This document shows positions 29,801 to 40,300 of a DNA stretch of 64,000 nucleotides, piece by piece. Numbering within the stretch: position 1 is the first letter of the stretch; each line of letters begins with the position of its first letter. The notes beneath the pieces were generated by a model. It was not told the DNA's origin, did not search any database, and saw only the letters and a program-made list of their open reading frames with translations. The stretch is from Closterium sp. NIES-65 (Eukaryota; Streptophyta; Zygnematophyceae; Desmidiales; Closteriaceae), in the NCBI GenBank assembly GCA_948144175.1, contig CANXME010002532.1, positions 1-64,000 on the forward strand. Direction: 5' to 3'. The position numbers were made by a program, and so were the translations under genes.

Positions 29801-32800
29801 CTGGTCCACGAGCGTGCCTCGTCCAGGAGCGTGCCTGGTCCAGGAGCTTGCCTAGTCCTGGAGCGTGCCTGGTCTAGGAGCTTGCCTATTCCAGGAGCTC
29901 GCCTGGTCCAAGAGCTTGCCTGGTCCAGGAGCTTGCCTGGTCTAGGAGCTTGCCTGGTCCAAGAGCTTGCCTGGTCCAAGAGCTTGCCTGTTCCAAGAGC
30001 TTGCGTGGTCCACGAGCTTGCCTGGTCCAGGAGCTTACCTGGTCCAGGAGCGTGCCTGGTCCACGAGCGTGCCTAGTCCAAGAGCTTGCCTTGTCTAGGA
30101 GCTTGCCTGGTCCTGAAGCGTGCCTGGTCCAGGAGCTTGCCTGTTCCAGGAGCTCTCCTGGTCCAAGATCTTGCCTGGTCAAGGAGCTTGTCTGGTCCAG
30201 GAGCTTGCCTCATCAAGGAGCTCGCCTGGTCCAAGAGCTTGCCTGGTCCAAGAGCTTGCGTGGTCCAGGAGCTTGCCTGGTCCTGGAGCGTGCCCGGTCC
30301 AGGAGCTTGCCTGGTCCAAGAGCTTGCCTGGTCCAGAAGCTTGCCTGGTCCACGAGCTTGCCTGGTCCAGAGGCTAGCTTGGTCCTAAAGCCTGCCTGGT
30401 CCAAGAGCTTGCCTCGTCCAGGAGCGTGCCTGGTCCAGGAGCTTGCCTAGTCCTGGAGCGTGCCTGGTCTAGGAGCTTGCCTATTCCAGGAGCTCGCCTG
30501 GTCCAAGAGCTTGCCTGGTCCAGGAGCTTGCCTGGTCCAGGAGCTTGCCTGGTCCAAGAGCTTGCCTGGTCCAAGAGCTTGCCTGTTCCAAGAGCTTGCG
30601 TGGTCCACGAGCTTGCCTGGTCCAGGAGCTTACCTGGTCCAGGAGCGTGCCTGGTCCACGAGCGTGCCTAGTCCAAGAGCTTGCCTGGTCTAGGAGCTTG
30701 CCTGGTCCTGAAGCGTGCCTGGTCCAGGAGCTTGCCTGTTCCAAGAGCTCTCCTGGTCCAAGATCTTGCCTGGTCAAGGAGCTTGTCTGGTCCAGGAGCT
30801 TGCCTCATCAAGGAGCTCGCCTGGTCCAAGAGCTTGCCTGGTCCAAGAGCTTGTGTGGTCCTGGAGCGTGCCCGGTCCAGGAGCTTGCCTGGTCCAAGAG
30901 CTTGCCTGGTCCAGAAGCTTGCCTGGTCCACGAGCTTGCCTGGTCCAGAGGCTAGCTTGGTCCTAAAGCCTGCCTGGTCCAAGAGCTTGCCTGGTCCAGG
31001 AGCTTGCCTGGTCCAAGAGCTTGTGCGGTCCAGGAGCTTGCCTGGTCCAAGAGCTTGCGTGGTCCAGGAGCGTGCCTGGTCCACGAGTTTGCCTGGTCCA
31101 GGAGCTTGCCTGGCCAAGGAGCTTGCCTTGTCTAGGAGCTTGCCTGGTCCAGGAGCGTGCCTGGTCCAGGAGCTTGCCTGGTCTAGGAGCTTGCCTGGTT
31201 TAGAAGCGTGCCTGGTCAAGGAGCTTCCCTGGTACGCTCTTGGACTAGGCAAGCTCTTGGACTAGGCAGGCTCGTGGACCAGGCACGCTCCTGGACCAGG
31301 CAAACTCCCGGACCAGGCACGCTCGTGGACCAGACACGCTCCTGGACCAGGCAAGCTCCTGGACCAGGCATGCTCGTGGACCAGGCACGCTACTGGAGCA
31401 GGCAAGCTCCTGGACCACGCAAGCTCTGGGACCAGGCACGCTCCTGGACCTGGCAAGCTCGTGGACCAGGCAAGCTTCTAGACCAAGCAAGCTCCTAAAC
31501 CAGGCAAGCTCCTAGACCAGGCAAGCTCCTAGATTAGGCAAGTTCTTGGACCAGGCAAGCTCCTGGACCACGCAAGCTCCTGGTCCAGGCACGCTCGTGG
31601 ACCAGGCACGCTCCTGGACCAGGCAAGCTCTTGGACCAGGCAGGCTCGTGGACCAGGCAAGCTCTTGGACTAGGCAAGCTCCTGGATCAGGCAAGCTCCT
31701 GGACCAGGCAAGCTCCTGGACCAGGCACGCTCCAAAACCAGGCAAGCTCGTGGACCAGGCACGCTCCTGGACCAGGCACCATCCTGAACCAGGCACGCTC
31801 CTAAACCAGGCAAGCTCGTGGACCAGGCACGCTCGTGGACCAGGCACGCTCCTGGACCAGGCAAGCTCCTAAACCAGGTAAGCTCGTGGACCAGGCACGC
31901 TCCTGGACCAGGCAAGCTCCTGGACCAGGGAAGCTCCTAGACCACGCAAGCTCTTGGACCAGGCACGCTCCTGGACCAGGCAAGCTCTTGGACCAGGCAC
32001 GCTTCTGGACCAAGCAAGCTCCTGGACCAGGCAAGCTCCTTGACCACGCAAGCTCTTGGACCAGGCATGCTCCTCGACCAAGCAAGCTCTTGGAGTTTGC
32101 CTGTTCCAAGAGCTCTCCTGGTCCAAGATCTTGCCTGGTCAAGGAGCTTGTCTGGTCCAGGAGCTTGCCTCATCAAGGAGCTCGCCTGGTCCAAGAGCTT
32201 GCCTGGTCCAAGAGCTTGTGTGGTCCTGGAGCGTGCCCGGTCCAGGAGCTTGCCTGGTCCAAGAGCTTGCCTGGTCCAGAAGCTTGCCTGGTCCACGAGC
32301 TTGCCTGGTCCAGAGGCTAGCTTGGTCCTAAAGCCTGCCTGGTCCAAGAGCTTGCCTGGTCCAGGAGCTTGCCTGGTCCAAGAGCTTGTGTGGTCCAGGA
32401 GCTTGCCTGGTCCAAGAGCTTGCGTGGTCCAGGAGCGTGCCTGGTCCACGAGTTTGCCTGGTCCAGGAGCTTGCCTGGCCAAGGAGCTTGCCTTGTCTAG
32501 GAGCTTGCCTGGTCCAGGAGCGTGCCTGGTCCAGGAGCTTGCCTGGTCTAGGAGCTTGCCTGGTTTAGAAGCGTGCCTGGTCAAGGAGCTTCCCTGGTAC
32601 GCTCTTGGACTAGGCAAGCTCTTGGACTAGGCAGGCTCGTGGACCAGGCACGCTCCTGGACCAGGCAAACTCCCGGACCAGGCACGCTCGTGGACCAGAC
32701 ACGCTCCTGGACCAGGCAAGCTCCTGGACCAGGCATGCTCGTGGACCAGGCACGCTCCTGGAGCAGGCAAGCTCCTGGACCACGCAAGCTCTGGGACCAG

Positions 32801-33705
32801 GCACGCTCCTGGACCTGGCAAGCTCGTGGACCAGGCAAGCTTCTAGACCAAGCAAGCTCCTAAACCAGGCAAGCTCCTAGACCAGGCAAGCTCCTAGATT
32901 AGGCAAGTTCTTGGACCAGGCAAGCTCCTGGACCACGCAAGCTCCTGGTCCAGGCACGCTCGTGGACCAGGCACGCTCCTGGACCAGGCAAGCTCTTGGA
33001 CCAGGCAGGCTCGTGGACCAGGCAAGCTCTTGGACTAGGCAAGCTCCTGGATCAGGCAAGCTCCTGGACCAGGCAAGCTCCTGGACCAGGCACGCTCCAA
33101 AACCAGGCAAGCTCGTGGACCAGGCACGCTCCTGGACCAGGCACGCTCCTGAACCAGGCACGCTCCTAAACCAGGCAAGCTCGTGGACCAGGCACGCTCG
33201 TGGACCAGGCACGCTCCTGGACCAGGCAAGCTCCTAAACCAGGTAAGCTCGTGGACCAGGCACGCTCCTGGACCAGGCAAGCTCCTGGACCAGGGAAGCT
33301 CCTAGACCACGCAAGCTCTTGGACCAGGCACGCTCCTGGACCAGGCAAGCTCTTGGACCAGGCACGCTTCTGGACCAAGCAAGCTCCTGGACCAGGCAAG
33401 CTCCTTGACCACGCAAGCTCTTGGACCAGGCATGCTCCTCGACCAAGCAAGCTCTTGGACCAGGCAGGCTTCTGGACCAAGCTGGCTCCTGGACAAGGCA
33501 AGCTCCTGGACCAGGCAAGCTCCTGGACCAGGCAAGCTCCTGGACCAGGCACGCTCGTGGACAAGGCACGCTCTTGGACCAAGCAAGCTCTTGGACCAGG
33601 CAAGCTCGTGGACAAGGCACGCTCCTGGACCAGGCAAGCTCCTGGACCAGGCAAGCTCTTGGACCAGGCAAACTTGTGGACCAGGCACGCTCGTGGACCA
33701 GGCAA
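26862..33705. repeat. 17-bp satellite array of about 400 units with strand switches
   Basis: Unit CTTGCCTGGTCCAGGAG with frequent single-base variants. Orientation is forward at 26862-31230, reversed at 31231-32094, forward at 32095-32600 and reversed at 32601-33705. Since 17 is not a multiple of three, every frame reads the same 17-residue repeat (LPGPGACLVQELAWSRS on the plus strand). The many long open frames are therefore artefacts of a stop-free unit. The array lies between two converging copia remnants. Confidence 0.97.
30735..33460. repeat. 1365-bp tandem higher-order duplication within the satellite
   Basis: 30735-32095 recurs as 32100-33460 with a constant offset of 1365. For example, the rare CTGTTCCAAGAGCTCTCCTG is at 30736 and 32101, and GAGCTTCCCTGGTACGCTC is at 31221 and 32586. 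Each copy contains one forward-to-reverse switch, which explains why the strand alternates twice. Confidence 0.9.
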
Positions 33706-35800
33706 GGAGCGGCACCCTAAGGGGGGAGGGGGTCTGCAACAGCAGCACCTGGCGCGAGGAAGAGAGGTGGGGGGGGGAGCGGGGCAGTGTGGTAGGGGAA
33801 GAGGCGGTAGTAGGGGACGGACTCGTCAAAAGTGACGTCCTGGGAGGGCAAGACTCGTTGCGAGGTGGCGTGGCAAAACTGCCAACCAAACGCGTCCGGG
33901 ACAAAGCCGAGGAAGACGCAGGGAACAGCACGGGAGGAGAGCTTGTCCGCAGACGTATCGCGGACAAAAGCTTGAGACCCTCAGACCCGGAAACGTGACG
34001 CATCGCCAACCTCCCCCGTCCACAGCAGCGTGGGCGAGGTCTCCGGCAAGGAGACATGGGGCCAGAGGTTGAGCTGATGCGCAGCGTACCAGACTGCAAA
34101 CGGCCACAGAAAGTGGGGGGCAGCCGCATGGATCAAGGAGGTACGGGCGACCTCCATGACCAGGCCAATGCGGCGCTCCGCAACCCCATTCTACTGTGGA
34201 GAAGCCGGAAGCGTGCACGACTGCTCAATGCCGTGCTCAGCACAGTAGGCTGCCAAGAGGTCGGAGGAGAACTCACCACCTCTGTCAGAGTGCAAGCGTA
34301 GGACAGGAAAGTCCGAGTGAAACCGCTCGCTGAGCTGGAGACGGGCTCTGCGGATCCAAGGGATCAACACATCAGGGACCTCACCCTTGGTGCGCAAGGG
34401 GAAGACCGAGGTGTAGCGCGAGTAGTCGTCAACAACTATCAGGAAGTACCTCTCCTGACCCTGACCACGGACGCGGGCTGGGCCCCACACGTCCATGTGG
34501 AGCGTCTGCAAGGGAGCAGTCGTCGGGGGGAACGAGGAGGAGTGAGGAGCGGCGCGCTGCCGTCCCTCGACACAGGGGAGACACGTAGGAGCAGGCGAGG
34601 GTGGGAGGGCAGGAAGGACTCTGGGCAGGCTAGAGACAAGGTACCGGGAGTGCATGGCACGAAGCCGCTGCACAGACGGGTGGCCAAGGCGGTGGTGCCA
34701 AAGGACAGTCTCGTATGCCAAAGAGCGACACGAGCAGGGGGGTGACAGCTGACCTGACACGGACGCGGACGCAGACGCAGCAACCTGAGGGGACTCAGTA
34801 GTCAGTGTGTACAGGTCCGACCCCGGCTGCCGAGTGAAGGTAGCCAAGTGACGGCCCGTACGAGCACACGTGCAGTGTGTCACGCGCTCGTAGGCAGGGG
34901 TGAACTGGTGAACACCCCCGTCCTGGAGCGCACATCCTGCCACCAAGTTCGTAGAGAACGAGGGGAGGTGGAGACCTGACAGTGTGCCCGACGGGACCGC
35001 AGGGCAGGGAAGGACAGTGGAAGAGGTTGCAATGACCGGACCCCTAGAGGGGTCAGCAAGGGAGACAGCAACTGGCCGAGCAAGCGGCTCAAGGGCAGTG
35101 CGGTCACGAAAGAAGCAGCGAGAAGCACTTGATTCCAGTGTGAAGGTGTGTAGTGCGGTAGTCGATGCAGTACCAAGGGGGGGAGACACACGAGCACCTA
35201 AAGCAGCAGCCTCACCAGCACCTGGGGTAGCCGACACGCGAGTACCTGAAGCGGCAGACGCACTGGCCCTAATGCCCGGGCCGGGCGGCACACACAAGTA
35301 CTCAGCACCCTCTCCACTAGTAGACATCACATACATGGTAGATAGAATAGCATCAAAGTCTAGAGCATAGATATCAATCCTATTCTTCAGGAGATCAAGC
35401 CAGCGGGGCAGCTCACTGGCCTGAGGGAACTGAACACGCCAAGCGTCGTCGAGACGAGAGAAGCAGCGCTGTGTGGCGTGCTGTCGTCCACACTGCTGAC
35501 CAGTGCGATCACCAGTGCGAATGACGTACGTGCAGCTAAGACCACCCCCACCCCCGTGTTGAGAGTACCACTCACGGACCTCCTGGGGCGAAGGAGTGTG
35601 CTGCTGGCCCTGGCCACCGCCAGCGCCTCCACGGCCACCACCACCGCTGCCACCTCCTCGACCACCTCAACCCCTGCCGCCGCCTCGTCCACCGCCACCC
35701 CAACCGCCGCCTCCACTCCTGCCACCGCCCCCGCCGCTGCCGCCACCACCCCCACCGCTACCACCCCAACCGTCGCGACGAATTTTCTGCGCCATGGCGC
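33706..35800 (-). mobile_element. copia-3, same family, minus strand, truncated at both ends
   Basis: The reading direction is toward the satellite. The gag C-terminus with a Gly-rich tract is at 35800-35590. A Cys/His motif follows (35530-35460), then protease and integrase (HHRLGHPSV...CLPC near 34700-34560; DVWGP near 34480; HSDRGGEFSS near 34280). The frame ends just after PLPPQG at about 33715, where the satellite begins. A TAG at 34191-34193 replaces a Gln of the QQNG motif. No LTR is seen; beyond 35800 the similarity stops. Confidence 0.85.
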
Positions 35801-37363
35801 GATGTCCTTCAGCTGCGCGCATCACTAGCGCTCGCCATGTCATGGCTGGTGCTCGGTGACAGCAGCGCACGTGACGACCTGCAGCGCCGGATGCGCGTTT
35901 CCTGAGGCTGCGGCCAGATCCGCGACTGCTGCTTCGGTCGCGCGGCTGTCGTGACCTCCTCGCTTGACAACCTGCGCGTTGGAGCTCCTTGCGCGCGACT
36001 GCTGTTCATGGCGCCCGTGGCGATCGGCAGCAGCGACTGGCGCACGACTGCAGCAGCATGCGCGCCGCTGCATTACTTCGCATGTGGCGGCTTCTGCTGG
36101 TGCGCGCCCTCCCCTTGCCATTTCGGGCGACCTTGTGCTCGTGTGGCAGCATCTGCACTGCGACACTTGGCTCTTGGCAGGTGCGGGGCCTTCTTACACC
36201 AGCAGCTTCCGACGCCGCACCGCTGCATCTGCGTGCCTACTCTGTCGTGACGAGGTGAGTTGCCCTTCTCCATGTAGCTACCACTGCTTGCACCTTGACC
36301 TCACTCATGTGTGTTTCTTGCAATTGATGTACTGCAGCACTGGCCGTGCTAAGTCGCTTGTTACTGCTCCCACATTCTCTTGTGATTTTCTTTGCCCCCG
36401 CCCATACCAGCTAGCGAGCGTGAGCGGCTGCAGCCGGCATCGGCACCTGGCACTCTGGCCCATACGTCTGCAGCTCCTGGTAGCGCATGGCTGCTGCTCC
36501 TGGCGGCCCACGGCTGCTACTTCTGGCGGCGCGCGGCTTTCTCCTACCGACCGAGGTGAGAATGCTTAGTTGAATCTGTCAGTTTCACCCATGTTACCCT
36601 GTTACTCTGTGCTGCTTCCCATGACTCTGTGCTACTCCTCGTGACCCTGTGCTTCTCCCCCTATACTAGGTGACCCCCGGAGGCAGCTGCAACTTGTACG
36701 CAAGCACCTGGCGGCTGCATCTGCTCCTGGCGGCTGCTTCTGCTCCTGGCGGCTGCTTCTGCTCCTGGCGGCTGCATCTGCTCCTGGCGGCTGCTTCTGC
36801 TCCTCGCGGCCGCTTCTGCACCTGGCGCCTGCGTCTGCAAACGTCTGCCAGCGGCACCCCGTGACTGGTGGCAGCAGCATCAGCAGCACCTGCGTCACCT
36901 TGGTGAGCAGCACCAGCAGTGCCTGTCTCCAGTTGTCTCCCCCTTCCTCTCCTCTCATTGGAGTCATGCTTTTGTATTTAGGAGTCGGCTTCCTCTTGTA
37001 ATTCCCTCCGTCTGCTAGCCTCATGTTGACTCATGCTGATGTTTTGTCTCCCCCTGAAACCAGCAGGCATATGAAGTCTTCAGGAACGGCCGCTGCAGAT
37101 GGCGAGTGGTTGTGACCAACCGGCAGCAGCGACTGTCTAGCAGAATATCTAATGGCTGCTGGTGTTACTGATTGCAGTAGGTCTTCTCATGATGATATGC
37201 GGACGCTTGTGATGAAAATGAAAAGATACTCCCAAGATGAAATCCTGATTTGTTGCACCCCAAGATGCTCCACACCCCACTCCCCCTCTCACTCGAGTGT
37301 TTGTAGGCATGCACATGCGTGAGCACGCACATATCACCAAACACATGAGTGAGATGTGTGGAG
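35801..37363. other. Unassigned GC-rich stretch with a 19-bp tandem repeat
   Basis: No recognisable gene. 36700-36830 holds five to six copies of GGCGGCTGCTTCTGCTCCT. 35960-36540 has repeated GCGACTGC/GGCTGCTGCT-type Ala/Cys-rich sequence and pyrimidine tracts ending in AG. The expected 3' LTR of the adjoining minus-strand copia (37364-43188) is not found here. Confidence 0.5.
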
Positions 37364-40300
37364 TTACGTGATGCCGTGTTGTTCAGCTCCCCTTGAGAAG
37401 CCCGGACTTGAGAGTGCAGCTCCAGCAGCTTCAATGTGAGTACTGGGTGCAGACGGTGCAACATGAGGAATAGGTTGGAGACCGCACAAGAGGCGGCAGG
37501 TGAGATGTTGCTTTGCTGTGAGGGGCTTGGTGAGATAATCTGCAGCCTGCTGAGCTGTCGGGCAGTACTCCGGCCGCACAACTCCATCACGAACCGCCTT
37601 CCGCGTCCAATGGTAACGGATGTCCATGTGCTTGATGCGTTGACTCATCTGCTCCCCAGTTGCAAGTGCAATTGCACTTTGATTATCCACAAAGATGACA
37701 GTAGGTTCTTGCTGTCGAAAACCGAGGTCTTCACACAAGCGGCGAAGGTACGTGGCTTCTCTTGCCCCTTCAAACAGTGCAATGTATTCTGCTTCAGCTG
37801 TTGATGTCGCAATGACCGTTTGTCGTTTAGTCCTCCAACTAGCAGCAGCTCCTCCCAAGGTAAACACGTATCCTCCAACTGAGTGACGCCCTTCTTCGTT
37901 CGCATAATCCGAGTCCGTGTATCCGCGGAGCACCAAGTCTCCTCCATAGACCAGTCCCATGTCTGCAGTACTCTGTAAGTAGTTGAACACCCTGTGGATT
38001 CCAAGCACTGTTGCTGCTGTTGGTTTGCTTGCTTGCGTGGCTAGCACATGCGTCGCATGGGTTATGTCTGGCCGCCCTGCTGTTGAGATGTACAGCAATG
38101 TCCCAACTTGTTTCAGCACCAATTGACCATCAATTTCGTCCGGTGGTTCTCCTTGTGGTTCAGGTTCCTTGGCGATTGGTGTTCGTACTCCAGAACGGCT
38201 GCCCTCCATCCCAAATGTCGCCAAAGCCTGTGAGATGTACTTTGTGAGTGCGAGTGCGATCGAGTCATTGTCCGTGGCGACATTGAGCCCCAAAAACTGC
38301 GTCATGGACTTGCTGACCGTTAGGGTAAAGTTCTGCTTCAAGTGTTGAATCACAGCTTCAATGCCTTCTGCGTCATGGGACTGGATGAGGATGTCGTCAA
38401 CGTAGGTGAGTAGCCACACCGTATCTTTGCCGTCTCTTGTCCAGATAAACAAAGATGGGTCTGATTCGGATTGCACCATGCCCAGCTCCAGCAACACACC
38501 CCGTAAGTGTTGATGCCACAAGCGTGGTGCTTGCTTCAGCCCATATACACTTCTTTTGAGTTTCCAGACTTTGTCTCCGTCCCGCCTTGGTTCTGGTGGT
38601 CTCACGTATATGTCCCGGTCGATCGGGGCGTATAGGAATGCATTGGAGATGTCCAGTTGCACCACCTTCCGCTTTGTAGCAGATGCACCAGCAACAAACA
38701 CGTGAGAGGTAGGTCCTTGGCTGACCGGTGCATACGTCCCATCGTATGTCCCCCAAGTTTGGCCGCATCCCTTGACCACCCAGCGCGCCTTGAACCGGTT
38801 TGGCTGTCCGCGTTCATCTCGTTTCACCCGCAAAACGACTCCTTCCGTCAGCACCAGTGTTCCTTTCGGTACGTCCGCTCTGTCTACCACTTCATATGCA
38901 TCCAGCTCATCGAACTTGGCCAATTCTGCATCCACAGCGGCTTGCCAAAGAGGTGCGTACGGGTCTTTGGTCATGTCTTGAAGTGTTTTTGGCTCTTTGT
39001 ATGTCAGCTCCACCATGGGGACGCCGGTGGTTGCACATCCCAGTACGTTCTGCTGCTGCACGTTGGGAAATCGTGTGAATGTTTGTCCTGCCTGCCGCCT
39101 CCCAAACAGTACGTCCAGTCCTGTCATGTTGTCCGTCCCTTGTCCTTCTCCTCCAAGTACTATCACTGTTGGGTTGAAGTGAACCCGCCTTGGTGGCACG
39201 TCAGGAGCAGCCAGCGGGATCCCATTGGGCGGGTAGGCATAGTTGTATAGATGACCTTCATTTTCTGGTTCGTTGTTGTCAGCATTTTCACAAACAGAGA
39301 TGCCTGCCGCTGGTAAGTCACTTTCCGCTGTCGCTTCTCCTGTATCGGCTTCAGTAGCTGCTGGTGGGTCTTCTTGAGCTGCGTCATTGGTCGTAGGTCC
39401 ATGTTGTTCTGCTGTAGCGACGTCAGAAGATGTGGAGGAAGTGAGAGATGCGGGAAAAGAGTCAAATGCTGACCCAACGTCCTCTCCCCCTGAAGTCCAC
39501 TCCGAGATGTGAGGTGAGACTTCATCTATGTACCGTTGGCGTTCGAGCAGAGACTCGGCGTCCGGGAGCATGAGGTCGTCAAAGAAGCGAGCTGAGCGTG
39601 TGTCCGTGTCAACGTCGCTTGCCAAGTCCCGTACGATCCATGCTTTTCGTGAGTTAGAGAGGCCGAGAAACATGCCTGCCCGTCCTCGTTGTTCAAATTT
39701 CCCAAAGCTGCCTTGGGGAGGGCGATAATAGCAGAGGCATCCGAAGGTTCTGGCCATGGAGACATCTGCTGCCTTTCCCATCATCATGAAGTACGGTGAG
39801 TGTGCGGATGGGTTGCTGCTGCAGCTGATGCGGTTGTGTAACCATGCCGCATATTCCAGTGCATAAGGCCAGAACTTGGAGGAAAGGCTGGCCCCGGTAG
39901 TCATTGCTCGCACTCGGTCCATGAGTGTGCGGTTAACTCGTTCGGCGACTCCATTCTGCTGCGGCGTGTGTGGTAAGGACGTTTGGTGATTGATATCGTG
40001 AGAACTCAGGTAATCTGTGAATGCGTTTGATGTATATTCCCCCCCGTTGTCCGTGCGCAAGGTAGCCAGCGGCATCTTGGGCAGCTTGGTCTTCATCTCA
40101 CGGTGCCAAGCCGAGAAAACTGCAGCCATGTCGGACCGGCGAGCCAACGGCGCCACCCACAGGTAGTTGGTGTAGTCGTCCTTGAGCGTCAGCACATAGC
40201 GAAGGTAAGGGTGAGCATCACCCAGGTCCATGATGTCGCTGTGCACGAGCTCCAAAGGTCGCGTTGTGGCATTGGTGCTTCCTGTGGGAAAGGGGGCTTT

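Noticed and set aside
26824..33720. Dozens of 60-385 codon frames on both strands (PGPGACLVQELAWSRS type)
   Set aside because: Products of the stop-free 17-bp satellite; the same peptide appears in every frame.
35387..36569. Frames in the GC-rich stretch right of copia-3
   Set aside because: Partly antisense of the copia-3 gag, otherwise compositionally biased with no conserved motif.
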